Shown: positions 34,747-47,172 of the stretch, piece by piece
How the letters are laid out: every line of letters starts with the position of its first letter
Numbering within the stretch: the stretch's first letter is position 1
Assembly: GCF_900324485.2 (NCBI RefSeq)
Contig: NC_046646.1
Span: 24,164,751 to 24,228,750, forward strand
Reading direction: 5' to 3'
Length of the DNA stretch: 64,000 bases
Origin: Mastacembelus armatus
Lineage: Eukaryota; Chordata; Actinopteri; Synbranchiformes; Mastacembelidae
Translations under genes and position numbers: made by a program
The notes under the pieces: generated by a model
Told to the model about the DNA's origin: nothing
The model's input: only the letters and a program-made list of their open reading frames with translations
Database searches by the model: none

Positions 34747-36933
34747 GTTTGTACTCAGCTGGGTGGGTCTGTATTACAGTAAAGACGAAGACGTGAAGCA
34801 GGACTCCGAGCTTCAACACTGGATCACTGACATCAACACTCACAGCTTCACACTCAGCGCAGGTGTGTTTGTTTGTGTTCTGCACTTCCTGTTTGTTTGT
34901 TTGTTCCATCATGTTGTCATAGAGACCTTGTAGCAGCTTTGGTTTGTGTCTCCTCTCGTTCTCCAGGGTTCCCCCAGTCTCTACGGTCCCAGGCTGAAGT
35001 GTCCCAGTTTGTCACCATGATCATCTACAGCTGTTCAGCGCTGCACGCCGCTGTGAACTTCTCCCAGGTGACGCCTGACGTTAATGTCACAACACGCTGA
35101 CAAAAGGGCTCAGGAGATTCTTCTCCAGCTCACATCTTCACACCTGTTCCAGAGGTTTCCACATGTTGGGCGTCTAGAAAGTGAATCAACCATTTATAGA
35201 ATTTCTCAGATTGTTGTTTTCTGTCTCTGTCCCTCTTCGTGTCCTGCAGCTGGACTTCGCTCTCTGGATGCCTAACTGTCCGGCCTCCATGTTGCGTCCT
35301 TCACCGCAGGTCAAAGAGGCGCTGATGGAGGACGACATCTTGTCCTTCCTGCCGGATGTGAACTCCACCTGTCGTGTGCTGATGTCGCTGCGTCTGCTGT
35401 CGCAGCCCACCGTGGACTTTGTGAGTCTCCACCCACGCCATCTTGTCTGCACTGCAGGAAAACAAATCAAACACACATTTCAGATTTGTGCTTTGTCGGT
35501 TCTGTGGCTTTCATAGTTCTTTGTTTAGAAAGTCGGTTTATTAGGAACCCGTGTCAGACCCAGTCAATTTATTAGGAACCCCTGTGCCAGACCGAGTCGG
35601 TTTATTAGGAACCCGTGTCAGACCCAGTCAATTTATTAGGAACCCCTGTGTCAGACCCAGTCGGTTTATTAGGAACCCCTGTGCCAGACCGAGTCGGTTT
35701 ATTAGGAACCCGTGTCAGACCCAGTCAATTTATTAGGAACCCCTGTGTCAGACCCAGTCGGTTTATTAGGAACCCCTGTGCCAGACCGAGTCGGTTTATT
35801 AGGAACCCGTGTCAGACCCAGTCAATTTATTAGGAACCCCTGTGTCGGACCCAGTCGGTTTATTGGGAACCCCTGTGCCAGACCGTCGGTTTATTGGGAA
35901 CCCCTGTGTCAGACCCAGTCAATTTATTAGGAACCCCTGTGTCAGACCCAGTCGGTTTATTAGGAACCCCTGTGCCAGACCGTCGGTTTATTGGGAACCC
36001 CTGTGTCAGACCCAGTTGGTTTATTAGGAACCCGTGTCAGACCCAGTCAATTTATTAGGAACCCCTGTGTCAGACCGAGTCGGTTTATTAGGAACCCGTG
36101 TGCCAGACCGAGTCGGTTTATTAGGAACCCCTGTGTCGGACTGAGTCGGTTTATTAGGAACCCCTGTGTCAGACCCAGTCAATTTATTAGGAACCCCTGT
36201 GTCGGACTGAGTCGGTTTATTAGGAACCCCTACGTCAGACCCATTCAATTTATTAGGAACCCCTGTGTCAGACTGAGTCGCTTTATTGGGAACCCCTGTG
36301 TCAGACCGTCGGTTTATTGGGAACCCCTGTGTCAGACCCAGTCGGTTTATTAGGAACCCCTGTGTCAGACCCAGTCAGTTTATTAGAAACCCCTGTGTCA
36401 GACCGTCGGTTTATTAGGAACCCCTGTGTCAGACCCAGTCAATTTATTAGGAACCCCTGTGCCAGACTGAGTCGGTTTATTGGGAACCCGTGTCAGACCC
36501 AGTCAATTTATTGGGAACCCCTGTGTCAGACCCAGTCGGTTTATTGGGAACCCCTGTGTCAGACCCAGTCAGTTTATTAGAAACCCCTGTGTGGGATGGA
36601 GTCGTCTAATCCTCCCTCCTGATGTTCAGTCTTTGACAGCTGTTGGTCACTGTGACAACGTGCAGTTTTATCTGTTTCTGACAGTCAGAAAATTATTTTC
36701 GCTGTTCCTTTCAGTCTTGGTTATATTAAGTGAACCTGTGTCTCCCCCTGCAGGTCCCTCTGTGTCACTACAAGGAGACTGTCTTCAGAGACGGCGCCCA
36801 CCTCAGGCTGGTGGAGGAGGTACAGGCTGAGCTCAAAGACATTTCTAACACCATCTCAAAGCGAAACAGCCAGCTGCCCCTGCCGTATCCTTACCTCTGC
36901 CCAGGAAGCATCGAAAACAGTGTTGCCATTTAA
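31676..36933 (+). CDS. Animal lipoxygenase (ALOX family), intact 14-exon gene
   Basis: Exons: 31676-31843, 31948-32182, 32353-32434, 32580-32669, 32753-32868, 33049-33221, 33309-33452, 33676-33879, 33982-34068, 34375-34544, 34747-34862, 34967-35067, 35250-35420 and 36754-36933. They join in frame to 678 residues, the usual animal lipoxygenase length. The enzyme inserts O2 into polyunsaturated fatty acids, or isomerises the hydroperoxide in ALOXE3-like members. An N-terminal PLAT domain ([11 protein letters not shown]...[10 protein letters not shown]) precedes the catalytic domain. Iron ligands are visible as HQLSSH (both His), SALHAAVNF (third His plus Asn) and the C-terminal Ile of NSVAI. 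The Coffa stereocontrol position (INFQARM) is Ala, which in the family favours S products. A second in-frame ATG at 31688 could be the start. The exact subtype (12B-, 15B- or E3-like) cannot be fixed by eye, so no symbol is given. Confidence 0.93.
34690..34743. repeat. (TG)n tract forming a lipoxygenase 3' splice region
   Basis: About 26 TG units run directly into GCAG at the acceptor of exon 34747-34862. There is no separate pyrimidine tract. The arrangement resembles the TG tract before CFTR exon 9/10, where tract length changes splicing. Confidence 0.95.
35530..36600 (-). repeat. 33-bp minisatellite, copy B (inverted relative to copy A)
   Basis: About 32 tandem units of TTTATTAGGAACCCCTGTGT plus CAGACCCAGTCGG or CAGTCAA variants, in the last intron of the lipoxygenase gene. 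The unit is the reverse complement of the array at 15,613-17,325. Open frames here (for example 35,991-36,353) repeat RNPCVRPS-type peptides and are artefacts. Confidence 0.95.
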
Positions 36934-38659
36934 ATCAGTTCTTCGGTGTTTCTCAACAACAGGGAATCATTTTGAAAAGAAATTCAAGTTCAATTCAAGT
37001 TTCTAATAGATAAGAGTCATTCTAAAGCTTTTACTCACTTACTCATCAGACCAGTGTGTTTATATTTATTAGGAACCCCAGTCAGTCTGACTGTTACAAA
37101 CATCTACTGCCAAATAAATAATAATGAATTTGTTTATAATAGACACAATTTGTCCTAAATGTGTGATGTGTTTCACTGCCTGTTTCCCCACATGCAAGCT
37201 GTGAGTCCTCAAGTGAGATCGATTCCTCATTTTGATGTTTCATGAATCAAAACAAATACACAAACACTTTCTTGTTGTGCCTTTTGTATAATTATGTGTC
37301 AAACTGGCTCTAGATTCATTCTTTTAAGTTGAAAACTGCAGAACTAAGCAGACGCAACATGACTCAAACAATTATGCAAAGGTTTGTGTGAACTCATGAG
37401 GCCATCTGTCTGAAACGAAGCCACTAATACAGCACTGCTACTGAAAACAACCCAAAACAAAGCAGAGATCATTGGAGCTAAATGCTGACATCACGTTGAT
37501 GTGTTGATGTTCAGCATGTTAGTGTTTTATGTGTTAAAATGTCGACCTGATGAAAAGTCACGACAGTCCACTGATGTTTGTCATGTTTATTTTAAACACC
37601 ACAGTTCAGACTGTGACATGAAGCTTCTTCCTTTGACTTTACATGACGATAGACAAGCGGATGAAGTGCTGAAACCTGTCGATACTGATTGTAAACTGAT
37701 TGATAATAACACTGAAATAAATCGCAGCTTCCTGTCTGATTATTATAACTAATGTTTTACTGCTGCCATTAATAAAATGGGTTCAATACATGATTTACTA
37801 ATACTTTGTATAGATCAGTTATAAACCTTGGATAACAAGAATGTTTGGGTTGCCAGGTTGTGGAAAAGCCTCTTTAATTCCTCAGTCTTCTGGACTTTTC
37901 CTATTTTCGACTGCAGACTTCTGGCTCAACCATTTATTACCTGTGAAATGTTTTTATGAGGTTATGAGGTGAAGGTGTTTCCATTCTGCCGTTTGTGTCC
38001 AGCTGAAATTAAAAGTTTTGGTGCTGAAATGTCGATGTGGTTCTGTTTGGTAATGATGAGGCTATAAATGTTATAAAGCTTTATCAAAAATAAAGTAATC
38101 ACAATAAAAGACTCGTATAATCCATGAACTCTGCAGTAAATGTTAAGAATCAGGTTTCTAGAAGGACCAGATGCGCTGCAGCTGTATTCCATAAGAACAG
38201 TAGTGAAGTGAGAAAAATGTTGTGCACAGAAGGATTTTCCACAACCTGGCAACCCATCAGCTGCTCTTCCTGATGGCTGATCTGTAAAGTGTCAGTAAAT
38301 GATGTGTTACCATAAAAAAATTCATCAATTCCAGATTATAATCTGATTATAATATAGATTATAATAAATGGCACCCTGTGAAAAACTGGTTCCACACTTT
38401 TAACTAATACAGAGTCATGATAATACGTCACGTTAAATATTTCACCTTTAAATTTTAAGGTTTGTCCATCAGTTTTTTGTCGATGAGGAGAAGCTGGAGT
38501 CGGTGCTTTCATCCTGTTCCAATCCCATTTATCCAGGATTGTCTCAGGTGTGTTGGTTTCAAGTAAATTTCACATTTGATTCATTTGTCAACTGGAAAAA
38601 GTTATATTCTTCCTCCCCATGGATCCCTGGTCCTTCGTTCCTTGTTTCCTGCTCCCTGG
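36934..38659. other. Convergent 3' flanks of the lipoxygenase and TRAPPC14 genes
   Basis: The two genes end toward each other. AATAAA occurs on the plus strand near 37,112 and 37,770. A lone unit of the GTTCCTAATAAA family lies at 37,065-37,090 (ATTTATTAGGAACCCC). No other gene was seen. Confidence 0.5.
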
Positions 38660-41600
38660 CTAGACAGGATCCACCACCAGGACTTTACACTCCCTCTTAG
38701 CGATCTTGTCCAGCGACAGCAGCGTCTTGTCCTGCGGCGGCAGATAGAGCGGGCGACCAACCGGAGATCCAACGGGAGGAGTGATGGCTCGCCGCTCCAT
38801 GGCGCTGCCCGTCCTGACACATACAGAAACAACAGACAGGTGTGGTCAGACCGAAGGAAACCACAGCTTTGGTCTGACTCCGTTTAAACTCTTCTTCCTA
38901 CCTCATGATGTGGGATCGGGATGGCTGCTGGTGGGAGAAGGACTGGGACCGACCCAGACTGGCCTGGTGTCGGTCTAGCAGGTCTCGAACTGCTGGGCTG
39001 GATGGACTGTTTTTACCTGGTGGTGATGAGAAGAAAACAGATTCAGCACAGTGACTGTATTTAAGTCACAGCTGAAGTTTCCACAAAGCTGATGCTTCCA
39101 CAGTGTGAACAGACCAAACCAGATTTGGTCCTAGATCTGATTCCAATCTGATCTGTGAGTGTGCGAGCACTGTCAGATCGGTCAGATCAGAATCCATCTG
39201 TTTCTTTTATACTTGTGTATCTGCCACCTGGAAATTTATGTGTGCGATTCTATCCTGGAGACAAAAATAACTTTTTCATTGTTCGTTATTTTATTATATT
39301 TGGAAACCAACCAGTCAATGAATCTGGACTGGCTCCTGTAAAGTCTTTAGTCTGTAAAGTCGTTTGTATTTAATACTGACACTGACAGTGTTTTATGCTG
39401 CCCTGTGGGGCAGCTCTCTATGTAAGGGGGATTTTAACCCTGACAACACTTTGACCTGGTAAAATCAGAAAACCTTACGCGACAGAGGCCGAGCATCAGG
39501 GGGAGGGTTGGAAACTGAGGCCGTAAACTGAAGCTTCAACTTCATGTGTTGACTCAGCTGCAGAGACAGAAAATCAGAGGAGAAAACTTGTTTTTCTGTG
39601 TGAACTGCAGATAAATATGTAATTAGATATGAACCAGGGAGGCTGTCGGATTCTTACTGCTAGAAACTACAATTTTTATTCATTTTTACTGAGACCCTTC
39701 ACTGCAGTAACAGCAGAAAACTCTGGTGGAGATAATGTTAGCGACCTAATATACTGAAGTACTTTACATAGATACTTCAGAATCATACTTGAGTACAGTC
39801 CTTGAGTAAATGTACTTAGTCACTTTCTACCAGTGATTTTGTTTCAGCAACGAAACCTTTTTGCATCTGACTGGAGTTTTGGGTGTTTCAGTCGGGGTCC
39901 GGTCGGTACCTCGTACAATCCTGGTTTGAGGATCTGAAAGGCCACACTGAAGGACAGAGTACTTCCTTTCCGACAGTGTCCGAGGTTACTGAGTGGAGTG
40001 TGACAGATGACAGCAGCCAGCGCCGTGTCCTCCCCCTGACCACGACCTGAGCACACAACACACAACATTTCCCTGTAAGGTCCAAGGACTCATTTATGTT
40101 GTAGTTTCAAAACCTCAGAGATAACAGCATTTTCTCAGAAACGTTTATGACATTTATAAAAACTGTTTACTGTCTTAAATCAACCAATCTGTACATTTGC
40201 ATTTGAAAATCAATGTTTTCCTTAAATCTATTTGCAGAAATGTTAATGTGCGACTGTGTGTCTTCTGGAGAGATTATGTGAAAATGTGCCAATAACAGCT
40301 CATCTCTCTACTTTGATGATGCCGGAAAGACACATGAACAAGTCCTACCAGTCCATAAACTAAACGTGAACTTTCACACCTGAAACTGGTTTTAACCCTG
40401 AAATTAATCCTAGAAAACCAGAGGGAAGTAGGTCCCCACACTGGGATGGTGTAAACAGGATGATTCTTCCACACACTGACCCTCTGGAGTCCAGACGAGT
40501 CGGACGGCCAAGAAGTCCTGCAGGTTGTTCAGCAGGACGTATTTGACCTTGAAGTGTTCCTTCACCTTGACGGTGCTCGGACAGCTCGCAGTCATGACAA
40601 ACCGCGGCCGGTCCAGACGGATACTGGGCAACCTGGGGAGGGAGGGTGAATTGCCCATTACTGTCCATGAGAGTCAGGTCTGCATGTTTTAAACATGAGA
40701 CTTTGGCTCAGTCCTTACCTGTAGTGGGTGTAGATACAATTGGTGAAAGGCATCTTGGGAGTTGACCACTGCAGCACAGCGACCAGGGGAACCTCCAGCC
40801 CCTGAAAATAAACCACCAGTCACATGCAACTGAGTGGGTTAATGAATTATGGGAGGAGCTAATGGGATATGGGAGGAGCTAATGGACTGCACCAACAGTT
40901 CACTAATATCCCACATTTAAAGAACAGCATCTTCTGGTTCATGTAGTTTGGAACGTAGGAAATACTGTTTATACGTGTTTTAGAAGTACTGCAGTGAAAA
41001 TACAGAAAGTGGACAAAATCCAGTGAAATAATAAAACAATGTAAAAAATATCAGACTTGACAAAATGACACTGTAAAATTAGAACTAAAATGACAGACAA
41101 AGAAAATGTCCAAACCTCGTTGGAGTCGTCCTGTGGTATATCGTTGAGATGCAGCTGAAACAGGAAGTCATGCTCTTCCAGAGCGCTGAGCATGCTGGGA
41201 AGGCGGCAGGCGGGGCTGTCCACCCTGCAGAAAGACGCCATGCCGACCTCACCTGATTGGTGGCTGCAGAGTCAGAGGGAAGGGAGTGTGAGCTGATACT
41301 GTAGATACTAAATTGATAACATTGTAAAAAAAATACATATGTATGTAGGTATTTCCATGTAGTACTACTTCATCCTTGGACTTCACTACACGTCAGAGCC
41401 AAAGCTTGTACTTTTTCCTGCTCTACATTTATCTGATATCATGTCACATGAACATGAAACATCAAGTCAGACATGACCATGTGTTTCTGGACGTACCACA
41501 CGTTGTCGACCAGTAGCACTGAGCCGTCGGGCATCATGGGAAGATACGAGGCGTTGAGGTTTGGTAAAATCCGAACATCGCGAACACTGACCTCCTCTTG

Positions 41601-44600
41601 AGACGACTCATTGAACACTGGCAGGAGAACACAAACCATTTCTTGCATTGATTTGTTGAGGTGTGACTTCAGGTTCTTGCTTCTATTCATTACACCATGA
41701 ACGTCCTGGTCTGTGGTGGATACGTTACTAACCTTTGAGGACGGCCAGGTGCCTCCCGGAGACGGTCATCTGCTTACAGCGGACGGTTGGCGGCGGCAGC
41801 ACGGTCAGGGTGGTGCTCACTGTGGATGAGAGGAGAGCAAGCTTTGCTAATGCTGCCTGTAATAACTGCTGATTGTTTTTTGAATTAATCTGTTAATTTG
41901 GTTTGTGAAGTTCTGGATCCCGTTTTATCTTTCCTGTTGTCACCACTAGTTACATCCCCCTCAAGGATCAGTATCATCAGACGTCTATAAAACTATTCAC
42001 AGGACACATCAACCTACAGACAAGCTCATTTCCACTTTGCACTTCAGTCGACTTGTCTCGTCCCAAAAAATTTCCAAAACCTAAAGAAATCAGTTCCGTG
42101 TACTATAACAAGTAAAAGCATTTTTTAATCAAACTATTCAATCATTTCATGTTTTCTTATGAGTTAATATTTAAATTTTTTGTATCAACCATATCAAATC
42201 TGCTGTATCAACAGATTTGTGCTTTGTACCCTGAGCCTTGAAGGTGTTCAGGTCATGTCTGAAGGTGTGTGTCGGTTCTCGTTGCTGCAGGACACTCAGG
42301 TATCCGAGTTCCTGCACCTCTGCTTTTTCTGCCTCCCTCTTCCACACGGTGACCATCACCTGAACACAGGCAGAGGAGAAAAGTACTGAAGAAAACACCA
42401 CATTAAGATGAGTACGGCCTGAGATTTGATAGTATCCAACATGTACAAAACTGAAAAAAAAAAAAAAAAAAAAAAAAACGCACCAGACCACCATTTTATG
42501 ATGGACTCAGGACCAGTTTCCTGGATCCCACCTGAGTTCACCAGGTATTAAATTAGGGAAGCACCACCTAGGTTTGCAAAAATCTCTCAGTTGTTTAAGT
42601 GTGAAACTGCCTGACCTTGACTTTGAGGGTGCTGACAGGGAGTTTGTCCAGAGAGACAGTGAGGGGGAAGATCACTTCATCTGTCAAAACCACCGGCTCA
42701 TCCAGAGGAGACTGACATAGAGAAACAAAAACACTGTCAGCAAAAGTGGAGGGCCAACCAACTGTACCATCCCTACAACAACAGTGTTTTTATATTGGCC
42801 TCCTTCCTTTCTGGCCTAGCAAACTGAGCACCAGTGTACCTGAACAGGTGCCCTGCGGAACTCCCTTGCTGCAGTGCCAGAAGAGTTGTGAATAAGCAGT
42901 GGCTTGCAGTCCCTAAAGCTCCGACAGCGGGAGTCCACCCTGCTGCCGAGTGCTGCAATGGCTGCCTCGGCTGCTGCGATGTAGTCTTCTTCGCCATCCT
43001 CGTTGGCCTCATCACCACTGCCCTGGTAGTCATGGAGATGCTGGTGGTGGTTGCCTCGGTGACGGCTGCTCTCACCTGGACTCACGCTGGCCACGGCACA
43101 CAGAGAGCCGGCCAGCTCTCTCCACGCTCGGCTACTGGCTGACTCCGTCCCGAAACTTGCTGTGGTGCCATCACCGGGCCCTGCTGGAAGAGGGACATGA
43201 TGCAACGCACAAAAACTCATTTTATTTTATAAACCTTGGACCCAAATGATTTCTCTAATGTTTACTCCTGTATTCTACTATAAATGTACACAAAAGTATA
43301 ACATACTACTAGTTTCTCCTACTCTAGTACTATAAATGTACACAAAGTACAACATACTACTAGTTTCTCCTACTCTGGTACTATAAATGAACATGAAAGT
43401 ATAACATACTACTAGTTTCTTCTATTCTGGTACTATAAATGTACACAAAGTATAACATACTACTAGTTTCTTCTACTCTAGTACTATAAATGTACAGGAA
43501 AGTATAACATACTACTAGTTTCTTCTATTCTGGTACTATAAATATACACAAAGTATAACATACTACTAGCTTCTCCTACTCTAGTACTATAAATGTATAT
43601 GAAAGTATAACATACTACTAGTTTCTCCTACTCTGATACTATAAATGTACACAAAAGTATAACATACTACTAGTTTCTTCTACTCTAGTACTATAAATGT
43701 ACAGGAAAGTATAACATACTACTAGTTTCTTCTACTCTAGTACTATAAATGTACAGGAAAGTATAACATACTACTAGTTTCTCCTACTCTAGTATTATAA
43801 ATGTACACAAAAGTATAACATACTACTAGTTTCTCCTACTCTAGTACTATAAATGCACATGAAAGTATAACATACTAGTTTCTCCTACTCTGATACTATA
43901 AATGTACACAAAGTATAACATATTACTAGTTTCTCCTACTCTAGTACTATAAGTGTACACAAAGTATAACATACTACTAGTTTCTCCTAATCTGATACTA
44001 TAAATGTACACAAAAGTATAACATACTACTAGTTTCTCCTACTCTAGTACTATAAATGTATATGAAAGTATAACATACTACTAGTTTCTCCTACTCTAGT
44101 ACTATAAATGTACACGAAAGTATAACATACTACTAGTTTCTCCTACTCTAGTACTATAAATGTACACGAAAGTATAACATACTAGTTTCTCCTACTCTGA
44201 TACTATAAATGTACACAAAGTATAACATACTACTATTTTCTTCTATTCTAGTACTATAAATGTACACAAAAGTATAACATGCTACTAGTTTCTCCTACTC
44301 TGGTACTATAAATGTACATGAAAGTATAACATACTACTAGTTTCTTCTATTCTGGTACTATAAATGTACACAAAGTGTAACATACTACCTATTTCTTCTA
44401 CTCTAGTACTATAAATGAACAGGAAAGTATAACATACTACTAGTTTCTTCTATTCTGGTACTATAAGTGTACACAAAGTATAACATACTACTAGTTTCTC
44501 CTAATCTGATACTATAAATGTACACAAAAGTATAACATACTACTAGTTTCTCCTACTCTAGTACTATAAATGTACATGAAAGTATAACATACTAGTTTCT

Positions 44601-45366
44601 CCTACTCTGATACTATAAATGTACACAAAGTATAACATGCTACTAGTTTCTTCTATTCTAGTACTATAAATGTACACAAAAGTATAACATACTACTAGTT
44701 TCTCCTACTCTGGTACTATAAATGTATATGAAAGTATAACATACTACTAGTTTCTTCTATTCTGGTACTATAAATGTACACAAAAGTATAACATGCTACT
44801 AGTTTCTCCTACTCTGGTACTATAAATGTACATGAAAGTATAACATACTACTAGTTTCTTCTATTCTGGCACTATAAATGTACACAAAGTATAACATACT
44901 ACTAGTTTCTCCTACTCTAGTACTATAAATGTATATGAAAGTATAACATACTACTAGTTTCTCCTACTCTGGTACTATGAATGTACAGGAAAGTATAACA
45001 TACTACTAGTTTCTTCTATTCTAGTACTATAAATGTACACAAAAGCATAACATACTACTAGTTTCTCCTACTCTGGTACTATAAATGTATATGAAAATAT
45101 AACATACTACTAGTTTCTTCTATTCTGGTACTATAAATGTACACAAAAGTATAACATGCTACTAGTTTCTTCTATTCTAGTACTATAAATGTACACAAAA
45201 GTATAACATACTACTAGTTTCTCCTACTCTGGTACTATAAATGTATATGAAAGTATAACATACTACTAGTTTCTCCTACTCTGGTACTATGAATGTACAG
45301 GAAAGTATAACATACTACGATTTTAGAAAAACACACTAATCACATGAAAATAAGGTTTTGCAAGTT

Positions 45367-45411
<45 letters not shown>

Positions 45412-45782
45412 GTTCAGCCCCTATATGATTATTGATCAACATGATCGTGACGCTGTAAATTATTGATTATGACAAGCGCACAGTCTTTGCCTACATTCAT
45501 GTTATAAAGACACAATAAAATATCTTGGTTTATCCTTCCCCCCGTCCTTCTTTTCATCCCGAGCCGGGTGGGGGCATCCTTCCTGCTCGCCCCTGCCTTA
45601 CCGGGGCCGTGTTCGGTCGGCGTCGCCCCGGAGTCCCTGCAGCGCAGCACCAGGAGAAAGCGGACGGTCTCACCCAGGTAGAGGTGGCTCCGGCGGGGCA
45701 GGGTGCGGTAACGCGCCGGGTCCGACAGATCCGTGATAGGCACCGCCGGGAAATACATGAAATACTCGCACTGCGACTCCAT
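38660..45782 (-). CDS. trappc14: TRAPPC14 (TRAPP II complex subunit, MAP11), intact 13-exon gene
   Basis: Exons from 5' to 3': 45602-45782, 42840-43183, 42616-42711, 42230-42359, 41733-41819, 41497-41617, 41116-41263, 40719-40801, 40481-40632, 39910-40046, 39479-39557, 38902-39016 and 38660-38813. They join in frame to 608 residues (human about 580). Diagnostic segments in order are MESQCEYFMYFPAVP, SHLYLGETVRFLLVLR, DEVIFPLTVSLDKLP, VMVTVWKREAEKAEVQELGY, LPNLNASYLPMMPDGS, ALEEHDFLFQL, PRFVMTASC, LNNLQDFLAVRLVWTPE, SLGRSQSFSHQQPSRSH, and a C-terminus LDKIAKRECKVLVVDPV. The protein is a TRAPP II subunit linked to Rabin8 recruitment and ciliogenesis and to microtubules. Extra in-frame ATGs lie just upstream (MVQMMESQ), and MESQ was chosen by homology. 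Exon 42840-43183 is a less conserved Gly/Ser/His-rich insert. Confidence 0.94.
43260..45320 (-). repeat. 52-bp minisatellite in TRAPPC14 intron 1
   Basis: About 39 tandem copies of a 50-52-bp AT-rich unit with the order ACTATAAATGTACACAAAAG, TATAACATACTACTAGTTTC, then TCCTACTCTAGT. Variants swap ACACAAAA for ACATGAA or ACAGGAA, and CTCC for CTTC. It fills most of intron 1. Each unit contains a TATAAA and a CTAG palindrome. Confidence 0.95.
45369..45411. repeat. (CA)n microsatellite, TRAPPC14 intron 1
   Basis: About 21 CA units, 190 bases from the exon 1 donor of TRAPPC14. Confidence 0.95.
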
Positions 45783-45785
45783 CAT

Positions 45786-46717
45786 CTGCACCATGGCGAC
45801 GACCGGAGGAGGCTGAGCGAGCTGGACCAGGACGACAGTCAACGCAGTCAGGGACAATGAAACACACACTTCCTGCTCCACATTTTCAAAATAAAAGCAT
45901 GTACCTTGTTTGAGGGACCACTGCGCCTCTTGGTGGCCACATTATGACAGTGAAAACTCAGGTAACATGCACCTGTATAAACAAAACAAGACCCATGTTG
46001 AAGAAAAGTTCAATTAGCAGAAGAAATGTCAGAATAAATTAAGCATTCTGCACAAACATGACAAATTATGAAGCTGATCCATTGACGGTGTATAGTCACT
46101 GAGCTGATCTTGATCATCATAATTACTATTATGAGAATGATGTTTGGCTTAAATGCGTTAATTAATTTTACAAATGATTACAAAAGTATTATAAAACTAA
46201 CTATTACACCGTATATGGTATATAAATATTGTATTTAACCACAGTGAAATGAAATATAAACCAGAGAAGTAATTCAGAAATAACTTTCCAACACTCTATT
46301 GTAAAATGTTTAGCACCATATTTGTTGTAGTTTTGCATTTTTATTCATTATTATAAACATAATAACCACCACAGTATTATTATAAACCACCACAGAGAAT
46401 TTTTACTCATTATTTCCAAACCTATACTCTAAGTTTATGTATTATTTATTATATGACGTGTACATTTCACTGTTATAAATAAAGTTCACCGTTTGTGGAG
46501 TCAATTCCACTGTTATAAATAAAGATAGACAAAAAAAAAAAAAGTTTTAGCTACTTCCTGTACAGACGTTCCCGCCCTTTGCTGCTCGGTACAAAGTCAA
46601 ATTTCAATATTCATTTCTTAAAGTTAACTTTTATTCAACCGAACCGCATAGTTTTGTGTTTTATTTTGTACCACCACTTTGTTTAGACGGTTTTAAAGTT
46701 TAGCCGTAACTTCAGGA
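45786..46717. other. TRAPPC14 upstream region
   Basis: No gene seen. It should include the TRAPPC14 5' UTR and promoter. A short direct repeat (CACTGTTATAAATAAAG) occurs twice, at 46,469-46,486 and 46,509-46,526. Confidence 0.4.
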
Positions 46718-47140
46718 GAACTAGCTAGTGAAGCTAGCTAGCTAACGTTAGCTAGTGAAGTTAGCTGGCTAACGTTAGCTAACGTTAAATAAGATTTATA
46801 AACTATAAAATATAAGATATAAGATCTTTAGGGATGTCTTTCTGCTAATTTAAATCGTTTTTACTTTAATGATTCTTTCACTTATGTTAGGGTCAGGAGA
46901 AGACAGCCATAACCCACCTCGTGCTACAGGTAGCTAGGTAACTGTTACTAAGTAAGTTCAGTACGTTATTATGCTAAGTTGAACATACACACTGTGATTC
47001 TTTGACATTTGTGCCAGTAAAACTTTTATTAACTAACTGGGTCATCTTGTCTGCCCTCACAGATGCTGCAGGACAGTTTCGTGCACCAGACTTGATCATC
47101 CTGGGGCTTTGATAACCAGAGCATGAGGTATGTTAGTTAA
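46718..47140 (+). ncRNA. Possible non-coding transcript divergent from TRAPPC14
   Basis: Two exon-like blocks lie on the plus strand. One ends GTGCTACAG followed by GTAGCT near 46,930. The other is bounded by CCCTCACAG near 47,060 and GAG-GTATGT near 47,128. The second block has no long frame. A GCTAGCTAACGTTAGC-rich, self-complementary stretch (46,718-46,786) precedes them. Divergent transcription from the TRAPPC14 promoter region is plausible, but nothing here proves it. Confidence 0.2.
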
Positions 47141-47172
47141 CTGTTACACAGAAATGGTTGTTAGACATTTTT

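Noticed and set aside
35551-36580. Several overlapping 60-120-residue frames
   Set aside because: They are translations of the 33-bp minisatellite inside a lipoxygenase intron.
42452-42478. Poly(A) run considered as a retrocopy tail
   Set aside because: It lies inside a TRAPPC14 intron with no recognisable retrocopy beside it.
43260-45320. Regular 52-bp repeats considered as a centromeric or CRISPR-like array
   Set aside because: It is short, intronic, without unique spacers and with a period unlike fish centromeric satellites. A minisatellite is the simpler reading.
45525-45860. 111-residue frame antisense to TRAPPC14 exon 1
   Set aside because: It is a GC-rich shadow of the true coding exon on the minus strand.
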